Source of the DNA: Marivirga harenae
GTDB taxonomy: Bacteria > Bacteroidota > Bacteroidia > Cytophagales > Cyclobacteriaceae
DNA length: 64,000 nucleotides
Reading direction: 5' to 3'
Assembly: GCF_030534335.1 (NCBI RefSeq)
Contig: NZ_CP130565.1
Coordinates: 3,617,501-3,681,500 of the forward strand
The notes under the pieces are model-generated. The model was not told the origin of the DNA. It searched no databases and was given only the letters and a program-made list of their open reading frames with translations. Below are positions 35,913 through 43,930 of the stretch, in pieces. The position numbers were made by a program, and so were the translations under genes. Numbering within the stretch: the first letter of the stretch is position 1; each line of letters starts with the position of its first letter.

Positions 35913-37099
35913 ATTAATCCTGCTTTGATCCCTACCTTTTTAAACGTATCTACTATGTATTCGAGATGTTCTTCTGTATGAGATGCCATATAACTAGTTC
36001 TTAGCATTTGCATTCCCGGAGGAGTAGTTGGAGCTACAAAAGCATTTACAAAAACCCCTTCATCATACAGCATTTTCCATACTTTAAACGTTTTCTCATC
36101 ATCGCCAACAATTACTGGAACAATTGCGGTTTTCCCATCTAAGATAGTAAAGCCTAAATCTCTTAACCCTTTCCTTACTTTATCTGCATTTGAGCATACC
36201 TTTGCAGGTAGATCAGGATTCTGTTGTAATACCTTCAAAGCTGCAATTGCTGCAGCCACCGAAGCTGGCGTTGGAGAAGCGCTATAAATTAGGGCTGGAC
36301 TTTTATGCTTTAGATAGTTAATTACAGTTTCGTCTCCTGCCACAAATCCACCCACAGAGGCCAATGACTTACTAAATGTGCACATCACCAAATCCACCTT
36401 ATCTTGAACTCCAAAATAATGTCCTGTACCTCTACCGCCAGAACCAATTACCCCAAAGGAATGAGCATCATCTACCAGTACTTTTGCATTATACTCTTTT
36501 GCTATTGCTGTGATTTTATCTAAATATGCTATTCCTCCATCAGTGCTAAATACACCATCGGTCACTATTAATTTACCAACATTTTTAGATATGTTTGAGA
36601 GCCTTTTTTCTAAGTCTTCGATGTTGTTATGCTTATATCTTACAATTGTAACATTTTTGCTTGCTGCTAACATATTTCCCGCAACAATACTAGCATGATT
36701 ATCTTTGTCTGAAATTATATAATCTCCCTTCTCAACCAAAGGCGCAATAACTCCTTGACTAGTTTGAAAGCCAGTAGTAAATAACATTGCACTTTCCTTG
36801 CCCATAAAATCTGCAATTTCCTTTTCCAATTCATTATGTAGATCAATTGTTCCAGTTAGAAATCGAGAGCCTGAACAGCTAGTACCATATTGCTCTACAG
36901 CTTCTATAGCTGCATTTTTTACATCAGGATGATTGGTTAAATCTAAATAGTTATTAGACCCAGCCATGATTACAGATTTACCTTCCATGGTTACGATTGG
37001 ACCTTCACTACCGGAAATAGGTCTAAAATATGGGTAAACTCCTTGTTTCTTTAAGATTTGTGGTTTAACAAAAGCGTTACATTTTTCGAAAAGATCCAT
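35909..37099 (-). CDS. serine palmitoyltransferase-like alpha-oxoamine synthase
   Basis: About 396 residues from the ATG at 37099 (MDLFEKCNAF); the frame extends to 37153, but those 18 residues look spurious. It is a PLP-dependent alpha-oxoamine synthase. It has 'GSRFLTGT', 'DNHAS' (His stacking on PLP), 'VDDAHSFGVIG' and 'TFSKSLASVGG' with the Schiff-base Lys. The sequence is closest in feel to bacterial serine palmitoyltransferases of Bacteroidota, which join serine and acyl-CoA to make 3-ketodihydrosphingosine for sphingolipids. Glycine C-acetyltransferase (Kbl) or BioF activity is the alternative. No other sphingolipid gene is adjacent. Confidence 0.85.
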   Translation of the reverse strand: MDLFEKCNAFVKPQILKKQGVYPYFRPISGSEGPIVTMEGKSVIMAGSNNYLDLTNHPDVKNAAIEAVEQYGTSCSGSRFLTGTIDLHNELEKEIADFMGKESAMLFTTGFQTSQGVIAPLVEKGDYIISDKDNHASIVAGNMLAASKNVTIVRYKHNNIEDLEKRLSNISKNVGKLIVTDGVFSTDGGIAYLDKITAIAKEYNAKVLVDDAHSFGVIGSGGRGTGHYFGVQDKVDLVMCTFSKSLASVGGFVAGDETVINYLKHKSPALIYSASPTPASVAAAIAALKVLQQNPDLPAKVCSNADKVRKGLRDLGFTILDGKTAIVPVIVGDDEKTFKVWKMLYDEGVFVNAFVAPTTPPGMQMLRTSYMASHTEEHLEYIVDTFKKVGIKAGLI

Positions 37100-37409
37100 T
37101 AATACTATTTTATGAAAATTGAACTTAAAAAGTGGATAAAATACAAACCGCAATTAGAATATTTGATTTTGGCGCTTCAAAGCATAAGCTAAATAACTTC
37201 TTAAGATTGAACTTGTTCATTTGATATTCTGACAACGGGCCGAAACAAGATTTTCGATTTATTGTTTCTATCCCATAGAATTGCAGCATTTTATTGATCT
37301 ATTTACAATTAAAAGTAAGAAGCTATCAAATGCTACTAACCAATTAAATAAAATGATTTTAATCCAAACTTATAATTTATCACCTTAGTAACCTAAATAT
37401 CTAAAACTT
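37100..37409. other. intergenic region between divergent genes
   Basis: About 310 bases between the SPT-like gene and a metalloprotease gene, presumably holding both promoters. No clear TAnnTTTG box, hairpin or ORF was found on either strand. Confidence 0.4.
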
Positions 37410-39869
37410 ATGATGAAAAAAGCAATAATCACTATTACACTAAGTATTTTCCTTTTTCATGCTGATGTAGAAGCCCAGCTATTTGGTAAAAAGAAAAAGC
37501 AAGAAGAAAAAAGTAAAACAGAAAAGCCAAAAGGCGATTTCAAGAATTACACAGACATCATTAAAGGTGATGTCAAGTCAGATGATGGCTTATTTATGAC
37601 GCATGAAATTGATGGAAAGCTTTACTATGAAATCCCTTTTGATAAACTGGAAAAGGATTTACTTTTAGTCAGTCGAATAGTAAAACTGCCCGATAATTTT
37701 GGTGGTGGATATATCAATGCAGGATCTAAAGTAAATGAGCAGGTTGTCCGCTGGTATAAAAGAGATAAAAGCATTGACTTGAAAGTTATAAGTTTTCAAA
37801 ATGAAAGCGATGAAGAATCTCCTATTTACAAATCAGTTGAAGCCAATAATTTCTTTCCGATTTTGTACAGCAGTAAAATAGAAGCCTTAAATCCTGATTC
37901 AACCGCTTATTTGGTAGATGTCACTAGCCTTTTCACTGATGAGGTTAGCGCAATTAATGCCATGCCGGATAGACTTAGAAAATCTTATCAAGTAAAAAGA
38001 CTGGATAAAAGTCGTTCATATATTGCCTCAGCAAAATCATTTCCAGAAAATATTGAAGTACAGCATTTAATGACGTATGACGCAGGCGATCCTCCAGGTA
38101 GGGATCAAGCCGGTACGATAAGCATGCTATTGAATCAATCTATGATATTGCTGCCTGAAGATAAAATGCAACCAAGACTAGCAGATGATCGGGTAGGCTG
38201 GTTTACTATCCAAAAATATGACTATAATTCCGATAAGCTGAAATCTGATGACTACGAATTGATCAGAAGATGGAGATTGGTACCAAAAGACATTGAGGCC
38301 TATAAAAGAGGAGAATTAGTAGAGCCTGTAAAACCAATTGTGTATTATTTGGATCCTGCCACTCCTGAAAAATGGAGACCTTATTTCATTCAGGGTATTG
38401 AAGATTGGAACGTTGCCTTTGAAGCAGCTGGATTTAAAAATGCGATTATAGCAAAAGAGGCTCCCTCGAAAGAAGAAGATCCAGAATTCAGTCCGGAAGA
38501 TATACGCTATTCTGTAGTGAGATATGTTGCAACCACTACTAGAAACGCGGTCGGACCTTCTGTATCAGATCCACGGACAGGTGAAATCATTGAAAGTGAT
38601 ATCATTTGGTATCATAATCATTTACGGTCATACAGAAATCGATACATGATTGAAGCCGGTGCTCAAAAGGAATCTGCAAGAACCTTGGAAACTCCAGAAT
38701 CCGAAATTGGCGAGATGATGCGAATGGTGATTGCTCACGAGGTGGGACATGCTTTGGGATTACCTCATAATATGAAAGCAAGTTCAGCCTACCCTACCGA
38801 CTCATTGAGATCTGCCACCTTTACTCAGGAATATGGCCTTACTCCTTCTATCATGGACTATGCTAGAGTGAATTACGTAGCACAGCCGGAAGATCAAGGT
38901 GTGCGCTATATCAGAATGATGGGACCATATGATAAGTATTCTGTAAACTGGGGATATAGATATATTCCTGCAGCCAATAGCAAAGAAGATGAAAAACCTA
39001 TTCTAGATGAATGGATCCTAGATAAGGCTGGTAACCCTTGGTATGAATTCGGAAGTGGTTACGGAGTTGCCGACCCAAGAGCAAACAGGGAAAGCTTAGG
39101 AGCCGACCATGTAAAAGCAAGTGAATACGGCCTGGCTAATTTGAAAAAAGTGGTACCTAATTTGGTGGCTTGGACCTCTGAAGATGGTAAAGATTACAGT
39201 GAATTAGCAGAAGTATATAGAGAATTAGGTTATATGTGGAGCGGATATATTCGACATGTCACTGCCAACGTAGGGGGTGTATACGAAACTCGAAAAACTT
39301 CTAATCAAGAAGGCGTAGTATATCAGCATGTTCCTAAAAGCATTCAAAAACAAGCAGTACAATTCTTAAATGACCACGCCTTTACCAATCACGATTGGCT
39401 GTTGAATCGCGAAGTATTAAATAGAATCGAGGACGATGGCGCAATTGAAAGAGTAAAATCTTTACAAAGTAGAAGTTTAGCGAGTTTGTTGGACGAAGAC
39501 CGATTGATCAGAATGGTAGAAAATGAAAGTTTTAATGGTTCGGAGGCCTATAGCATCCTGAACATGTTAGACGACCTAAGAACTGGAATTTTCTCAGAAC
39601 TTTATAAAAGTCAGGCAGTAGATGCATACAGGAGAAACTTGCAACGAGCCTACGTGGAGTTAGCTTCTTCAAAAATTGCAGAATTGGAAGCTGAGGAAAA
39701 GAGAAACGATGATGTGATTATTTCGGATATAATACCAGTAATGAGAGCTGAACTGGAGCAGTTGCAAGCAGATATCAGTAGCAGAAGATATAGGACTTCA
39801 GATAAAATGAGCAGAATTCATTGGAATGACTTATTAGCTAGAATTAATAAATCACTGGAAAACCAATAA
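37410..39869 (+). CDS. secreted zinc-dependent metalloprotease (DUF5118/DUF5117/DUF4953)
   Basis: 819 residues, complete. A signal peptide (~1-22, ending VEAQ) is followed by a Lys/Glu-rich linker with 'DIIKGDVKSDDGLF', typical of the DUF5118 start, and a DUF5117-like domain. The zincin site HEVGHALGLPH is at residues ~443-453, followed by the 'SIMDYAR' Met-turn. It is a paralogue of the partial gene at the window start. It probably degrades proteins in the periplasm or outside the cell. No dedicated T9SS tail was noticed. It is a single-gene unit closed by a terminator at 39880-39915. Confidence 0.9.
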   Translation: MMKKAIITITLSIFLFHADVEAQLFGKKKKQEEKSKTEKPKGDFKNYTDIIKGDVKSDDGLFMTHEIDGKLYYEIPFDKLEKDLLLVSRIVKLPDNFGGGYINAGSKVNEQVVRWYKRDKSIDLKVISFQNESDEESPIYKSVEANNFFPILYSSKIEALNPDSTAYLVDVTSLFTDEVSAINAMPDRLRKSYQVKRLDKSRSYIASAKSFPENIEVQHLMTYDAGDPPGRDQAGTISMLLNQSMILLPEDKMQPRLADDRVGWFTIQKYDYNSDKLKSDDYELIRRWRLVPKDIEAYKRGELVEPVKPIVYYLDPATPEKWRPYFIQGIEDWNVAFEAAGFKNAIIAKEAPSKEEDPEFSPEDIRYSVVRYVATTTRNAVGPSVSDPRTGEIIESDIIWYHNHLRSYRNRYMIEAGAQKESARTLETPESEIGEMMRMVIAHEVGHALGLPHNMKASSAYPTDSLRSATFTQEYGLTPSIMDYARVNYVAQPEDQGVRYIRMMGPYDKYSVNWGYRYIPAANSKEDEKPILDEWILDKAGNPWYEFGSGYGVADPRANRESLGADHVKASEYGLANLKKVVPNLVAWTSEDGKDYSELAEVYRELGYMWSGYIRHVTANVGGVYETRKTSNQEGVVYQHVPKSIQKQAVQFLNDHAFTNHDWLLNREVLNRIEDDGAIERVKSLQSRSLASLLDEDRLIRMVENESFNGSEAYSILNMLDDLRTGIFSELYKSQAVDAYRRNLQRAYVELASSKIAELEAEEKRNDDVIISDIIPVMRAELEQLQADISSRRYRTSDKMSRIHWNDLLARINKSLENQ

Positions 39870-39879
39870 AAAATAAATT

Positions 39880-39915
39880 AAAAAGCCCGCTGAAAATTAT
39901 TTCAACGGGCTTTTT
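39880..39915 (+). terminator. intrinsic terminator after the metalloprotease gene
   Basis: Stem AAAAAGCCCG (39880-39889) pairs with CGGGCTTTTT (39906-39915). It can also serve the convergent gene ending at 39933. Confidence 0.88.
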
Positions 39916-39932
39916 GTTTAAATAAGACCAGA

Positions 39933-40640
39933 CTAGTCACATTCTGTGTCATTCACGAAAACATGCAGTGCCATTTCGTCCCACTCTTTATCTGATTTCT
40001 CTAAACTATTCAGTTTTTCACAATCAGAAAACAACATATCAAAATCTTCTTTTTTATATTTTCCTTTTTCTACCATGTATGTCTTTCCATCTATTGCAAC
40101 AACATATTTTTTGGCATTTCCTCCTACTACAGTCATGCCCCCTATCCCAGCTGAAGCAGTTTTTTTTCCCGGATAATCGTACACCTTAATTTTGTTATCA
40201 AAACCGGGATTCAACAATTGAGATAGCATAAATTTATCCTTCTTCCCTGGCCATTTTACTGTATGATAGTAAATATATTCACGATCTACAGCTTCATCAA
40301 AATCAGCTGTTGCCATTTTTTGTAAACTGGAAGTTTGCTCAGCATAGGTAGCTAATTTACCCCATCCGTCCATTTTGATTCTTAAAGACTTAACTTCTTC
40401 CGCTTTAAACCTAGTTACATCACCTGTTTCTGCATCTTTTATTCTGAAGCTTTTAAGACCTTTACCGCTAAAAAATGCCGTACGAATATCCCCCTCTATC
40501 ATCTTCCCATCTGTGGTTTCTACCATAGCATCCCCAGTTAAAGTACTGACAGGAGTTAGAAACTGTTGAGCTTGTGTCGTACTAATAGCAAAGCTTAAGA
40601 CCATTGCACAAATTAAAAGTTTTAGTCCTCTGGTTTTCAT
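39933..40640 (-). CDS. secreted hypothetical protein
   Basis: 235 residues with a signal peptide (~1-24, ending TQAQ). The mature part starts with two beta-rich repeats around 'GDAMVETTDGKMIEGDI' and 'RFKAEEVKSLRIKM', then a charged segment and 'KKYVVAIDGKTYMVEKGKYKK'. No family is recognised. It is expected in the periplasm or outer-membrane surroundings. A minus-strand -7 box (TATATTTG) lies at 40730-40737, ~90 nt upstream. The gene is convergent with the metalloprotease and may share its terminator. Confidence 0.7.
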   Translation of the reverse strand: MKTRGLKLLICAMVLSFAISTTQAQQFLTPVSTLTGDAMVETTDGKMIEGDIRTAFFSGKGLKSFRIKDAETGDVTRFKAEEVKSLRIKMDGWGKLATYAEQTSSLQKMATADFDEAVDREYIYYHTVKWPGKKDKFMLSQLLNPGFDNKIKVYDYPGKKTASAGIGGMTVVGGNAKKYVVAIDGKTYMVEKGKYKKEDFDMLFSDCEKLNSLEKSDKEWDEMALHVFVNDTECD

Positions 40641-40963
40641 AGTTTTAGATTTTGTTAAACATATTGAAAGTTATATAATTAATATGCTTTTACCAATATT
40701 ATATTTACTTTTTTTAATTTTAAAATCTACAAATATATCCGGAAAATGTATAAAAATGGCACTCTAAACTACGGTCAGATGACTTTATTACTAATGCCCT
40801 TAGCAGCATTAAAATAAAATGATTTCAACTTCCGATTTCATGTTGAAGAAAGCAATATTAAATAAAGCCTCATGCTAAACACAATTCTTTTTACCGCTCT
40901 AAACTTAGCTTTCGCCTTTCAAACAAGCTTAATTTTACTTTAATTTGCATCAAAGTTTTAAAG
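40641..40963. other. intergenic region with a minus-strand -7 promoter box
   Basis: 323 bases between divergent genes. The minus strand reads TATATTTG at 40730-40737, a plausible promoter for the secreted hypothetical protein. No supported box for the rightward gene was found (a TTAATTTG near 40941 is one mismatch off). No ORF or hairpin of note. Confidence 0.45.
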
Positions 40964-41593
40964 ATGGCATTAAAAACATTCGTTAAAATATCTGAAGTCA
41001 ATAATTTGAGTGACGCGCGTTACTGTGCAGGAATGACTGTTAATCTGATGGGGTTCAACCTCAACAAGGACAGTGATTACTTTGTCTCTCCTGAGAATTT
41101 TATGGAGCTTACAGGCTGGGTATCGGGACTTGAATTTGTAGGTGAATTCGGGCATTCTACGGAAGAAGCCATCAAGTCTATTATTGATGAATATGAAATT
41201 CATTATTTGCAAACAGATAATCCAGCCATTCTCCCCCTATTCCCAGACCGAAAGAAAATATTGAGATTCGATATGGACAAAATTTCGGATGCAGCAGAAG
41301 TAAAGCAAACAATGGAACAAACCGCCAATCAGGTTGAATTTTTCCTTTTCGAATCTGATAACGGTATTGTTTATAAAGACAATGTATTGGATCAAGTATT
41401 AGATTTAGCAAAAAGTTTCAGAGTTGTTCTTGGCTTTAATATCACTGACGCTAATGTCATGAATTATGTCAATAATACTTCAATCACTGGAATATCTTTG
41501 AAAGGTGGTGATGAAATCCGACCTGGATACAAAGATTTTGATGAATTAGCTGATATCTTAGAAACACTAGAGATAGATGATACATTAGAATAG
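40964..41593 (+). CDS. TrpF-like (phosphoribosylanthranilate isomerase-like) beta/alpha-barrel protein, probably not TrpF
   Basis: 209 residues with the outline of phosphoribosylanthranilate isomerase: N-terminal 'VKISEVNNLSDARYCAGM' and a C-terminal 'GDEIRPGYKDFDELADIL' that mirrors the last phosphate-binding loop. However, the active-site Cys of the KICG motif is Ser (KISE), and the 'SSGVE' phosphate loop is replaced by 'SLKGGDE', so normal TrpF catalysis is doubtful. No other tryptophan gene is nearby. It may have taken on a new role in the cytosol. Ends 160 nt before the convergent lipoprotein gene. Confidence 0.72.
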   Translation: MALKTFVKISEVNNLSDARYCAGMTVNLMGFNLNKDSDYFVSPENFMELTGWVSGLEFVGEFGHSTEEAIKSIIDEYEIHYLQTDNPAILPLFPDRKKILRFDMDKISDAAEVKQTMEQTANQVEFFLFESDNGIVYKDNVLDQVLDLAKSFRVVLGFNITDANVMNYVNNTSITGISLKGGDEIRPGYKDFDELADILETLEIDDTLE

Positions 41594-41598
41594 CCTCC

Positions 41599-41700
41599 TT
41601 ATTGAGCAAAAAAAAGATCTAATGCCTGCGCCAAATGCAAGGGAGCAGAGGAACGCATCTTGATGCTTATATCTCTCGTGATCAACGGAAGGGCCTGAAA
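41599..41700 (-). other. GC-richer intergenic island with short protein-like ORF
   Basis: Minus-strand frame of 33 codons, open from a stop at 41701-41703 to a stop at 41599-41601, reading 'LPLITRDISIKMRSSAPLHL' before 'ALDLFFAQ'. Only one ATG (41658) is available, so it would encode 19 residues. Base composition is visibly richer in G+C than flanking DNA. It may be a dispersed repeat or remnant, not a gene. Confidence 0.35.
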
Positions 41701-41708
41701 TTATAGTC

Positions 41709-41734
41709 AAAAAAAAGAGCCCTTTCGGGGCTCT
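41709..41734 (-). terminator. intrinsic terminator of the DUF5018-like lipoprotein gene
   Basis: Seven-bp stem (41716-41722 with 41728-41734) and a 5-nt loop. The A8 run at 41709-41716 is a T run on the minus strand, placed just after the gene ending at 41754. Confidence 0.85.
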
Positions 41735-41753
41735 CTTAAAAACATTTGAGATT

Positions 41754-43484
41754 TTAATCCTCGATTACAATATTGTAAAAATGATTGCTAAAAGATGTAC
41801 TGAAATCATCATTATATCTCTGTACATAGATTGTATAAGTTTCAACAGGAAGATCATTAGGTATTACTAACTCAACCAAAGAATCTGAGATTCGATCTGC
41901 TGTTTTCGTTTTTGTGGAAGTCCAGCCGTCCATAAAACCAATTATTACTGAACCAGATCCTGCTCCAAAGTTCTTACCATTAATAACTAATTTTTGTCCT
42001 TTCTTCACAATTAGGCTTTCCACTCCGGCAATTATTGGATCAGTAGTAGTATTTGCCTCTACATTAATGGTATTAGTGGCTGATACTTCTGCCCCATTAG
42101 TTTCTACAGCAATAGTGTAATCACCAGTTTCAAGTAATGGAGGAAGTACTGCATATATCCTACTACTGTTCTCTTCTTTGATATAGGCCTCATTTTTCAC
42201 ATTGTCTTTGATAAAAGAGACTTTGTTTTCTCCATCGATGAAGTTTATGCCATTGATTCTAACTATTATATTATCATCGGAATTAGAAGTAGTAAAATCA
42301 GAAATAGAAGGTGGCGGTGGCAAAATATCTACTTCACCCAAAACGAATTCCTCGTTTCTAATATAGACTTCCAAAGAATAAGTACCTACCTCAAAACTGA
42401 CATTATTCGGTACAGTAAATGAGAAGCTTGTCTCACTCTCTGTCTCTAGGGATGGGCTTGAACTGAAGCCTTCACGTACAAATGTTACACTAATGTCGCT
42501 AAAATTCTGCCCCGAAATGGTAATTAGTTCTCCTTTACGAAAAGTTGAAGAGCTTAAATCATCGAAGACCGGATCCGGTGCTTCTTCTAATTCAACCGTA
42601 ACTTCGTAAACTTGAGTACTTCCATCTTCGGCTGTAACTGTATAATCCACCGAACCGAAAGAGAAATCTTGTGCAGAATTATTCTCAGGCGAAACTGTTG
42701 CTCCTTCTGAAATTTCTATAGTCGGTACTAAAGCCGTTAAATCGCTGGTATTCCAGGGAAGCGTAAGCGAAACAGTTTTCGAATCTTCATCGATAGTTCC
42801 ATTTACTACAGGTGTAAATTCCTCTAAGTCAAAACTTACCATTGCATTTCCAGTGCGTAGTTCGTATCTGATTGAAACCGTATAATTCACTTCAGTGCTA
42901 TCTTCAGCCACTACAGTGTAAATTACATCTTCTGAAAAGTCCACTTCCGTTTCAGAAGCTGGAGTTACGCTTGCTAAATCTGAAATAATGATAGTAGGCT
43001 TTAATTTAGTGATATCATAATCTCTTGAAATAACAGCCGTGATCATCTTGTTTTCTTCATCGATACTAGCTGCTAATTCAGTTTCAAATCCTTTGAACCC
43101 AAAAGTTTCTATTTTTGCATTGGTGTTCTTTAGTACATTTACTGTAACAGTGTATTCAACTGATGTGCCATTCTCAGCTGTTACAGTATAAATAACAGGA
43201 TTAGTAAAATCTTGTGATGTCCCTGATGCAGGTGATACAGTTGCATTCTCTGAAACAGAAATACTTGGACTTAATGTAGTAAGATCAGCACCACTCGGCA
43301 CATCTATTTCGATAGTAAGGTTTTCTACATCAATACTTCCAGTCACTTCCGGACTAATTGATGAAATACTAAATTCTGTAATTTTGTTTAATGGACTTTT
43401 GGCTTCTTCATCTTCTGTACATTGGATAAATAAAAAAGCAATGGCAGAGAATAACCAAATTCTCCTTAATAGGGATTTTGTCAT
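41754..43484 (-). CDS. lipoprotein with three DUF5018-like and three IPT/TIG domains
   Basis: 576 residues. The lipoprotein signal ends LFIQC, so the protein is lipid-anchored. Three related ~95-residue repeats follow (each beginning like 'ITEFSI', 'IETFGF' or 'MVSFDL', passing 'NATVSPASG'-type loops and ending 'YTVTVN'-like). They resemble DUF5018 beta-sandwich domains of Bacteroidota surface lipoproteins. Then come three IPT/TIG immunoglobulin-like domains ('GELITISGQNF', 'NIIVRINGINF', 'GQKLVINGKNF'). Such proteins usually bind glycans or other surface ligands; the target is unknown. A minus-strand -7 box TACATTTG lies at 43519-43526. Confidence 0.82.
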   Translation of the reverse strand: MTKSLLRRIWLFSAIAFLFIQCTEDEEAKSPLNKITEFSISSISPEVTGSIDVENLTIEIDVPSGADLTTLSPSISVSENATVSPASGTSQDFTNPVIYTVTAENGTSVEYTVTVNVLKNTNAKIETFGFKGFETELAASIDEENKMITAVISRDYDITKLKPTIIISDLASVTPASETEVDFSEDVIYTVVAEDSTEVNYTVSIRYELRTGNAMVSFDLEEFTPVVNGTIDEDSKTVSLTLPWNTSDLTALVPTIEISEGATVSPENNSAQDFSFGSVDYTVTAEDGSTQVYEVTVELEEAPDPVFDDLSSSTFRKGELITISGQNFSDISVTFVREGFSSSPSLETESETSFSFTVPNNVSFEVGTYSLEVYIRNEEFVLGEVDILPPPPSISDFTTSNSDDNIIVRINGINFIDGENKVSFIKDNVKNEAYIKEENSSRIYAVLPPLLETGDYTIAVETNGAEVSATNTINVEANTTTDPIIAGVESLIVKKGQKLVINGKNFGAGSGSVIIGFMDGWTSTKTKTADRISDSLVELVIPNDLPVETYTIYVQRYNDDFSTSFSNHFYNIVIED

Positions 43485-43518
43485 AATTATATAATCTTAT
43501 AGTTTAATAAATAATGCG

Positions 43519-43526
43519 CAAATGTA
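43519..43526 (-). promoter_or_regulatory. -7 promoter box (TACATTTG on minus strand)
   Basis: Fits TAnnTTTG and lies 34 nt upstream of the start of the DUF5018/TIG lipoprotein gene, a normal leader length. Confidence 0.45.
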
Positions 43527-43930
43527 ATACAGCATTTAAAATTCTAAGAAGATATCTCATAATTATACCACCTAAACCGAAATGTTTATATTAAACTGAG
43601 AAAAGTTAAAAACAGATCAAAATAGCTTGAAAGCAGCATATCTCCAATTAAATGAATTGATTGTCAGCTTTATAGGTTTGAAACTGTTTTGTCATGAACT
43701 AACTTTGCATAAAAACCAGTAATTGAATTCATATACCCATAATGTACAATCCATAACATAATGTGAACTAAAAGAAAATACCAAGATAAAGTCAATTACA
43801 AGTCCCCGATTTCAACATATGCAAATTGCAATAATCGAATCAGGATAAACTAAAAGATTTGAAAATATTGGTCTTGAATTTATAGTTGAATTAACAATTT
43901 ACTTAAAAAATAGTACTTCTTTATTACTAA
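43527..43930. other. intergenic region, no supported gene
   Basis: About 400 AT-rich bases between two leftward genes. A rightward TAACTTTG (43700-43707) has no ORF after it and could be an orphan promoter or chance. No terminator-like hairpin was recognised for the OmpA-type gene ending at 43931. Confidence 0.35.
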
